A stretch of 64,000 bases of DNA, from NCBI GenBank assembly GCA_960531495.1, contig OY482854.1:11912121-11976120 (forward strand). The letters run 5' to 3'. Below the pieces are notes generated by a model. That model searched no databases, was not told where the DNA came from, and was given only the letters and a program-made list of their open reading frames with translations. The DNA comes from Zeus faber. Its lineage: Eukaryota; Chordata; Actinopteri; Zeiformes; Zeidae. Shown in pieces: positions 55,761-64,000 of the stretch (within the stretch, counting starts at the first letter, position 1; each line of letters opens with the position of its first letter). Position numbers and translations under genes: made by a program.

Positions 55761-58700
55761 ATGTCTTTGGTTTGCGCAAGTAAGTCGAAAGCGGCGGCGT
55801 GATGAAGACCCTATGTAGGCTGAGCAACGCGCTGTGCGCTAGCTGCTAGCTCCTAAGCTAATTTGGCTAACGATGCCGCAGCCGGACTCGTTTCTCTGCA
55901 CAATTCATATTGATTCGAACCGTTCTGGGTTTTTTTTTTCCCCCCCAGTTTCCAACGAAGTCCCGGAGCATCCGTGCGTCTCCCCGGTGTCAAACCAGGT
56001 GTTCGAGCGAAGGCTGATAGAGAAGTACATCGCTGAGAATGGGAGCGACCCGATGAATGGCCAGCCCCTCTCCGAGGAGCAGCTCATAGATATCAAAGGT
56101 ACGATGTATACACAGTGTGCGCCTTATTAGGAACACCTGTACAATCCAATGTTATCCAATACACCAACTCTGCCATGGATCCTACTTTTATGAATTTATT
56201 AATGCTCAATTTTTGTTGACAGAAATGTGTAAATTTTATGATATTCAATTATGGTTTTTTTTTATATTACATGTGGTGCCGTACGGAACTACATTCTATG
56301 AAGAGGTGTTGCAAATGTTTTGTCCCCCCTATTGACATACAGGTGGGGGACAGAATATTAGAAGCAGCTCAGTACAACACCACCAACATCTATGACCTTG
56401 ATGCTAAAACATATCATTGAGGGAACACCTCTTCTATTACAGCGTTAAAAAGACAAAAACATTATAGGCAACACAAAGCAAACTTTCCGACTGAGCTGGT
56501 CTATCCGATTACATTGGATTGTACATGGGTACCTAATCAAGTTCACACTGAGTGTACATATTACACCATATGATATTTGGTTCAACTTGAAAATGTCCCA
56601 AAAACCTTTGAATAATGCAATCCTCCATAATCTCCATTGTTATCCACACCCAAATTATTACATTTATATTTATTCATCCTGTACTGGAATATCTTATTCA
56701 TATCCATGCCCACAACCAATGCTAGCCCCCAGTTAGCTAGACTATTCATTTATCTTGTGCATAGAACACATTTAGTATATGCTGTAGATTTCTAATTTAT
56801 TTCTTAACTGTTTAGCATTTTTTCATGCCAATAGTCTGTAAAATAATTCAGACACTTACAGAGACAAATTCCTTGTATTCGAAAATGTACTTGGCCTAAT
56901 AAACAGAGGAGGATCTCTTTCCCCTTTCGTCCGATTTACTTTCCTTAAAAAAATGCTTGAGTTATTCTAAGATGCTTTGAACAAATTGCTTTGGCATCTG
57001 CTGCATGATGTAATGTAAAATACGCAATGTAAACAGGATGCTGATTTTGACTTAATTCTATGCCTTCTTAAATCTTTATTTTTATACAATGCCTATTATG
57101 TAATTGGTGAAGCGCTCTTCTGTATGAAATGTGTGTTACAAGTAAACTTGCCCTTCATCTTTCATTGCTTTTCCTCATCCCAGTGTCTCACCCCATCCGA
57201 CCAAAGGCACCCTCAGCGACAAGTATCCCTGCCATTCTCAAATCCCTTCAAGATGAGTGGGTAAGTAAAAAAAAAAAAAACCCAGCTTAAATCAAGTCTA
57301 GTCTCCTCATTTCTCATTCTCTTGAAACTGATTCACTCCTTTCTATGCCAGGATGCTGTGATGCTGCACAGTTTCACCCTGAGGCAGCAGCTCCAAACCA
57401 CTAGGCAGGAGCTCTCCCACGCGCTGTACCAGCATGATGCCGCCTGCAGAGTCATCGCTCGACTCACAAAAGAGGTCACCGCCGCCAGAGAGGGTAGGCC
57501 CACATTAGATGTAGGACGCTGTTGTGCAAAGTTCCATTTTTTATTTGTTCGCTGTTTAGAAATGGTAAAAGGTGAAACATGCTTTTCTTATTGGACCCTT
57601 TTTTTCCGTTTTTAAAGCTCTGGCCACACTCAAACCACAAGCTGGGTTGGTGGCACCGCAGGCCATTCCTGCCTCTCAGCCTACTGCTGTGGTGAGTCAC
57701 TGCCCCCCTTTGCCGCAGTTAAAAGGCCGATCAGGATGCACGTGTCATCATCTTTCCAGTCCTATGTTTCTATCATTATTTTACTTTATATTCCCTGGCC
57801 CTTCCTCTCGTTTCTCAGGGTGCTGGTGGAGAGCCTATGGAGATTAGTGAACAGGTCGGAATGACCCCGGAGATCATCCAGAAGGTGAGTGAATTTCGAG
57901 CAACACTTTGGTTGATTGTATGTAATGCTTGTTTGTTTTCCCCAAAAATGTGTCCTTTCATCATCTTGCTGTTTTACTGACTGCTTTTTCCTTTCTTATT
58001 TTTGGCAGCTCCAAGACAAAGCAAGTGTCCTCACTGCAGAGAGAAAGAAGGTAACATTGTTTGGCCCTTTAAGTTCGCTATGGTAATTCAGTTGGCAGGA
58101 TTTGTGCGGTGTTGTAACATGCCAACTTGTACTGACTTCATCCTCAGAGAGGAAAGACTGTACCAGAGGAGCTGGTTAGAGCAGAGGATCTGAGCAAATA
58201 CCGCCAGGTGGCGTCCCATGCTGTAAGTACAGTTTACCGTCCGTTCATCCAGAGTGCATTGTCTATATAATTTGGATGTTGAAGGTGCGTATCGATTGAT
58301 TTAACAGTTTCTTCTTGTTACCATACTCAGGGCCTCCACAGTGCCAGCGTACCTGGCATCCTGGCTCTGGATCTGTGTCCCTCAGACACCAGCAAAGTGC
58401 TCACTGGTAAGCTGAACACTTCTGTCTATTTTTCTGTATGTGTTTTATCTAACATCAAGAAAATTGAGATTTCCTCTTATTATTGTTTTTTCTCTCTCCT
58501 AGGTGGAGCTGATAAGAATGTTGTGGTGTTTGACAAGAACGAGGAGCAGATTGTTGCCACCCTCAAGGGTCACACAAAAAAGGTCACCTCTGTCATTTAC
58601 CATCCGTCCCAGGTATCCTCTCCGTCATATTTCAGTGTGGCACGGCTTAACCAATTCCAAGCAGTTTTAATAACAAAGCAGTAATGATTGTTACTTCTGC

Positions 58701-61128
58701 TGTGTGTTCCTTTCCCACCCGTTCACTCTCTCTTTGCTTTCCGCTCCTGTCCAGTCTGTGGTGTTCTCAGCTTCTCCGGACAGCACCATCCGCGTGTGGT
58801 CCGTCACCGGGGGCAACTGCATCCAGGTGGTGCGTGCCCACGAGGCTGGAGTGACTGGGCTCTCCCTCCACGCCACCGGGGACTACTTGCTTAGCTCCTC
58901 CGAGGATCAGGTATGTGCAACTAAAGGGGGGTTCTTTTTTATTTTTTCAGTTTATATATATTTGGCGGACATCTGTTCAGCTTCTCCACCAGCTACGTGT
59001 TTTTCTTTTGTTTTTTAATTCCCCCCCCTCTTTCTATTGTTGTGTATTGCTGTAGTACTGGGCCTTCTCTGATATTCAGACCGGTAGAGTCCTCACCAAA
59101 GTCACAGACGAGAGTGCTGGTTGCGGTAAGAGTGTCATCTGCGCGGTGCATTATTATTTACTTTTGGAGTGCGGCGCTTTTCCACATCTTAACACCCACT
59201 CTCCTGCCCCTCCCCTCAGCCCTGACCTGTGCCCAGTTCCACCCCGACGGTCTCATTTTTGGCACCGGGACAGCTGACTCTCAAATCAAGATCTGGGATC
59301 TGAAGGAGCGCACCAACGTGGCCAACTTCCCCGGACACTCGGGCCCCGTCACCTCCATCGCTTTCTCTGAGAACGGATACTACTTGGCCACCGGTGAGAC
59401 CTTAACATCCTCTTTGCAAAATGTATATCTGTTCAGCTGGTGATGAGGACCTTCTACTTTAAATTTTTTTTTTTCAGACAATATATTTATTGACTTTTCA
59501 AGATTTTATGGAAGAAAAAAGAAAAAAGAAAAAAAACATTATGTATGCATACTTACAATTATCCATTATTACAAGACTGGATATTTGTTAGTATTATAAT
59601 ATAAACATACACGATACATAAATAGATCCATACATATTAATTAAAAAAACAATATTGAAGTGATTTAAAAATAAATAAATTGAATGAACTCCCATTACAT
59701 AACTGGTGAAATAATCCATATACATATATAATGTCCCTTTGTCCTAATTTTTACCTGTTAAATAAGTCTGGATGAGGATTTAGTATTTTTTTTTTTTCTC
59801 TATTCCATTTTGATAATCTTGCATACATGATGTTGAATATTTCAATTTGACCACTGATGGAATAGATTTGAATATTTCTTCAATGAACTTGAAACTTTTA
59901 TAACTTGACCATTTTGCAAATACACAGATTTTACTCATGTGGAGCTATGTGATGGAATGATAGCTCATTGCTGCGTATACCACTTATTAATATTATTAAA
60001 TGTTTTAGCTCTGTAGCCCTATTTTCTAAAGGCTTTGCTTATGTGTTTTTTAAGGAAAGAAATCTGTATCTCAATTAACAGATGCATATTGTGAAATTTA
60101 CAAATGGATATAATGAAATCTGCAAATCGGTATTTGATTTTTGAATACAAAAACATTCTTTTTTAACTCTCAATCAGCAAATAAACGCTACACTATTCAT
60201 ATGTGAATTGTCATACAGAATTCCTTCCATATGTTTCTCTCCCCCATTATATTTCATTGGTGTAGCTTATCATGACAAGTTTATGACTAGTTAACTGAAA
60301 CGCTGATGTTGCAGTGGGTGGATTGGTGAGATTGTGTCCATTATCGGTTCCTTTTCATGAAATCACATAATGATGACGACGATGATGATATTAATCCCAA
60401 ATACACCTGCAATGGTCAACAATGCAATGTTTCCACTGGAAAGAACTGGTTGTGTTTGTCTCGTGGATTTCCAATGCTTCAAACTTGTGTACTCCAGGTG
60501 CCCAGGACAGCTCTCTGAAACTTTGGGATCTGAGGAAGCTGAAGAACTTCAAGACCATCGCTCTTGACAACAACTATGAAGTGAGGATTTCATTTAAAAT
60601 TTTTTTGTATTTTGGTCTCCAGATTGTGGCGTTGATGTCAAATTGTTGCTTAGCAGAAGAGAAATATGTGGGTGGAAGCGTCCTCGATTCATGTTCTGTG
60701 TGTGCGTTTTGTTCTGAGAAACAAGTGCTAAAAGAGAAGTTAAACAGGAAATGCTTGGCCTCAATACAGATGGTGGTTGGGTATAGATGCTGATTGTCAG
60801 TTTTGTTTTGTTTCCCGACCCTTTTGTTTTGTCATGTGTTTCAGGTCAAGTCCCTGGTGTTCGACCAGAGTGGTACCTATCTGGCCGTGGGGGGTACGGA
60901 CATCCGTGTCTACATCTGCAAACAGTGGTCGGAGGTGCTTAACTTCTCGGGTGAGTGTCTGGTTCTGATCGTATGGTGTACTTGTTCTAAAGAACCGGCA
61001 CATTCTAAACTTTAACCTTTCCCTTTTCAGACCCTTCCGGCCTGGTTACTGGTGTGGCCTTCGGAGAGAACGCCCAGTTCCTCAGCTCTGCGGGGATGGA
61101 CAGAAGCCTGAAGTTCTACAGCTTGTAG
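55761..61128 (+). CDS. prpf19: Pre-mRNA-processing factor 19 (U-box E3 ligase, NineTeen complex)
   Basis: PRP19 is the ubiquitin-ligase core of the NineTeen complex, which activates the spliceosome in the nucleus and also acts in DNA-damage response. Coding exons: 55761-55779, 55949-56098, 57184-57260, 57352-57493, 57618-57691, 57819-57884, 58009-58050, 58148-58222, 58331-58406, 58503-58612, 58755-58910, 59056-59125, 59220-59393, 60498-60580, 60845-60950, 61031-61128. They join in frame to 505 residues; human PRPF19 has 504. The N-terminal U-box ([20 protein letters not shown]) is followed by the tetramerising coiled coil ([20 protein letters not shown]) and a C-terminal WD40 propeller from about residue 215 ([43 protein letters not shown]), ending [10 protein letters not shown]. 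There are no odd features in the coding sequence. Confidence 0.98.
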
Positions 61129-61770
61129 AGTGGAGGGCAGGATCAGATCGGAGCGCGGATTAGTCGTCAGCCGTTTGCTCATAATTAGCTCGGTCTTATG
61201 ATTTTTGGGATGACAACGTTTCTGTGTTTTTACTGTTTTAATTTGATGGTCCTGATATCCAGCGGTGGCTCAGTGACTACCCAATTCACATTTGTTTTGG
61301 AGCCAACAATATGGTTATGTATGATGTGGTTGTTTGCAGGTCAAAAATGCAAATATTACTCCTGCATTGATAAGACAACATACAGAGGCCACACCAAAAT
61401 CTGTCTGATTTTCCCGCAATGATGATTTATCTGTCGAATAGCTTTTTGAGGTGTCCCAGGTTGCTCATCAAAAAGTTCACACGTGTTTATATGCTGTGCA
61501 GAAATATTTCATCAACTCTTTGTAACGTAGGGGGCCTGTAGGTGACCATGAGCCGTCTGTAGTGATGTATAGCCAGGTGTAATAGAATTCCAACATCCAT
61601 GTAATTATGTTCTCATTAAATTACCTAGATTTGCAACACCTCTCTCATCCCCAAATATCTTCACGCTGAAGCCATGGCCAACCCTTTTTAACTTTTTTCC
61701 TTTTTCTCCCAGTTGTAAGTTTCCTTATTTTTCTGTTTTACCTCTTGCTTTTCTGCCCTTTTTACAACAA

Positions 61771-61776
61771 AATAAA
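61771..61776 (+). other. Polyadenylation signal of prpf19
   Basis: AATAAA about 640 bases past the prpf19 stop codon. An ATTAAA near 61615 is an alternative. Confidence 0.55.
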
Positions 61777-61779
61777 AGA

Positions 61780-62700
61780 TCTTTTGTAATACTATTCGGC
61801 CGTTTTTCTTACTTCTGAAAACAAATGTGGTTTGGGTGGAAGTAGGTCGAGCAGTTTGAAAGAGCCTTGACTTTGAGCCCAGTAAACATAATGCATAGAG
61901 AACAGGCATGCATTGTTAAAAGTCCCCCCCGGCGCAAAAGCTTCAACGTTTTGTGTTGACGGATGTTAAGGGCTCGGTGTCACTGTTGATTCACCGCCAG
62001 ACCAACACTCACTTTCAAGGGAATTTGTATCTTTATAGTAATCATGGCAAAGAAAAGTTTAATTTTACAATGTAAACTGGTGCCCAACCACAAATTACAA
62101 TTGCATTTCAGTGAAGGGTAGGAACACCACCACAACCTGGGGTGGGATAACAAAAGCCAAAAAACAATCAGTTGGTGTCTGCGGTCTGTTTTAATTTAAT
62201 TTAATTTATTTTGAATTAGAAGCAGGGCATATACACAACAGATATCAGAAGAATGTTATATTTATTATTAAAACATTAATAGCATTTTGTTTTTGGAATT
62301 CATAAGTGTGTTTAAAAGTAGTACAATCCACGTAAGAAAAATGAAGATTCCTGTCTTATACATCTCATGTTGACATTTTTTCCATAATAAATGTACAATT
62401 AAATAATGTTGGTTTCCTTGGGATAGGTTAATCAAAAAACGAAAATTAAGTATTTCAAAAACAAAGCAAATGATAAAAGGACACGAATCTGAAAAAAATC
62501 TTCACATGTGGTCAATATTAGATTAGATGTAATTAATTCCTGGGTGGAATTCACAAAACAGATGACGTCATTTAGAAACTTTTGTTTTGTAGTTTGGTAA
62601 ATGCATTTTATTACTGGGCAACAACCAAATATTCTTACAGGTTTTTTTTTTTTTTTTTTTTAAATCTCTAATAAACACTGTTTCCAGGCCAAGATCTGCT
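61780..62700. other. prpf19-tcirg1 intergenic region, no gene recognised
   Basis: AT-rich sequence with a poly-T tract at about 62642-62661. I see no coding exon, RNA gene or clear mobile element. Confidence 0.5.
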
Positions 62701-62725
62701 GGAAGAACGAGTCGAGACACTGCGC

Positions 62726-62778
62726 TGACGTCATCGTTCCTCTTTGCCGAGTGTCACGTGCGGTCCCAGTCACGTGAC
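62726..62778 (+). promoter_or_regulatory. Candidate tcirg1 promoter: CRE and two CLEAR-type E-boxes
   Basis: TGACGTCA (62726-62733) is a full CRE. GTCACGTG (62753-62760) and the palindrome GTCACGTGAC (62769-62778) match the CLEAR motif bound by TFEB/MITF factors at lysosomal genes. They lie just upstream of a GC-rich probable first exon that ends at a donor after 62949. Confidence 0.6.
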
Positions 62779-62799
62779 CGGGGTAAACGCGGAAGTAGC

Positions 62800-62949
62800 G
62801 CCGTGCCGCCGCCGCCGAGCTCCGGGTGTTCCGACTTCCAGCGACAACTTCTCAACAACACGCGTTGGTTTTGGGCTGTTCAAACTGTCTCCGGCCGGTG
62901 ACTGGTTTGCCCATCGGCAGCAGCGGGTCGGAGAGACTGAACGGTTCGG
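62800..62949 (+). other. Candidate 5' non-coding exon 1 of tcirg1
   Basis: GC-rich stretch after the CRE/CLEAR cluster, ending in a good donor (TTCGG followed by GTAAAT). The first coding exon begins with an acceptor 6 bases before its ATG, so an upstream exon is needed. The 5' limit is a guess. Confidence 0.45.
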
Positions 62950-63646
62950 GTAAATATCCACAATGACATTGAGTATATTCCTTTTCGTTCCATTGTATGC
63001 TCTTCTTTTTGTCAACAAGTCAAGTAAAATAGTCACGCTGAAGAACGGCACAGCCCAATACACACTAACGTAAAATAGTGTTGTTTTTTTTGATCATTTT
63101 AATTATTTTTCCTTTTGAATTATTTTTAATTAGAAAATATATATATATATTTGTATTTTTATATTGGTTGGGAAAATAGGACGTTAAAGAAATTCTTTGT
63201 TGTCATCCCCTCATGTTTTTATACTAACACCGCCCCCCCCGCACATTTGAAAGCTTTATTTGTATATTTATTTGTTTATTTTATTGAACTATTTGTGAAT
63301 TGGTTCAGTGGCATAGTTGTTACAAATTCTTCTTTGTCATTAGTCATTGTTATTTATGCTTATTCGTTGTCTTTCGTCTCTAGTTGCTAGTGTATAGTAC
63401 TTGTTCCACTTTCAAAGTCATGTCTGCACCAGAGTGGAAATTCCGCCTGGTGTTCGTCTTGGTCATAAGTGTGTGTGTCAGCAGGGGATTTCATGCTTCC
63501 CCTTTGGAACGTTTACAATAACAGGTTTCTCGCCAATTCCTTCTCCCTTGCATTAGTTAGGCCTCGTCCAGTTATGTGTGCCGCTTAAAAAATGTGTATA
63601 TCAATAACCGTATTGGCCGACAATATCTTTTCTTTTATAGGCAGCA

Positions 63647-63763
63647 ATGGGGTCTATGTTTCGCAGTGAGGAGGTCTGTCTTGTGCAGCTGTTCCTCCAG
63701 TCTGGATCGGCCTACAATTGTGTCAGTGAACTGGGAGAACTGGGACTGGTCGAATTCAGAGAT
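63647..63763 (+). CDS. tcirg1: V-type proton ATPase 116 kDa subunit a, isoform 3-like (5' end only)
   Basis: Only the first coding exon is in the window: 39 residues, [20 protein letters not shown] through [12 protein letters not shown], then a clean GTGAGT donor. The a subunit forms the membrane half-channels of the proton-pumping V-ATPase. GSMFRSEEV and [11 protein letters not shown] match isoform a3 (TCIRG1) better than a1 or a2, judged from memory. The remaining exons lie to the right of the window; I saw no second coding exon before 64000. CLEAR-type sites upstream fit a lysosomal gene. Confidence 0.8.
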
Positions 63764-64000
63764 GTGAGTCCCGCCAGCAACTGTGAAACGAGAGGGTATA
63801 ACAAAAAAGAAAAGAACAGCCTGTTGGTCCATGAGATGATCAAAACAGTGAAGGTCCAGTCAATGTCTCATTTCAGACCACTACCTGCCTATTTGCCAAT
63901 TTCTTTCTGGTATTATACTTAAAAGGTAACATCTAAATCAGGAGTTGAAACTCATATTTGCATATTAATACTTCTGTCTAATTTCTCATTAGATTTTTGG

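Overview
The window is vertebrate nuclear DNA from a ray-finned (teleost) fish. The evidence is GT-AG split genes coding for recognisable vertebrate proteins, abundant dinucleotide and tetranucleotide microsatellites, and many Tc1-, hAT-, piggyBac- and Harbinger-like elements plus a non-LTR retrotransposon typical of fish introns. No bacterial operon, CRISPR array, or tRNA/rRNA gene is seen. I cannot name the species. Layout: (1) 1952-3828, minus strand: a complete 8-coding-exon fructose-bisphosphate aldolase, best matching aldob. (2) 7061-26808, plus strand: rnf20, the Bre1-type E3 ligase for histone H2B, in 21 coding exons with introns full of mobile elements. (3) 29615-35015, plus: tmem109, in 3 coding exons. 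(4) 38849-45345, minus, and 47417-53827, plus: two head-to-head genes for single-pass membrane proteins. Their Ig-like domains lack the canonical disulfide cysteines and their C-terminal tails end alike. I do not recognise them as a named family, and they are the most interesting content here. (5) 55761-61128, plus: prpf19, the complete 16-exon U-box/WD40 splicing factor. (6) 63647-63763, plus: the first coding exon of a V-ATPase a subunit, best matching tcirg1; the rest lies beyond the window. The genes do not form one pathway. aldob is metabolic, rnf20 and prpf19 are ubiquitin ligases of chromatin and of the spliceosome, tmem109 is an internal-membrane protein, and tcirg1 acidifies lysosomes. 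From general knowledge, ALDOB and RNF20 are near-neighbours on human chromosome 9 and PRPF19 and TMEM109 are neighbours on human 11q, so the window joins two blocks that are separate in mammals. The Ig-like pair sits between tmem109 and prpf19. Every exon boundary was placed by reading splice sites and checking that the reading frame is kept across each join; each complete gene model ends in frame at its stop codon.
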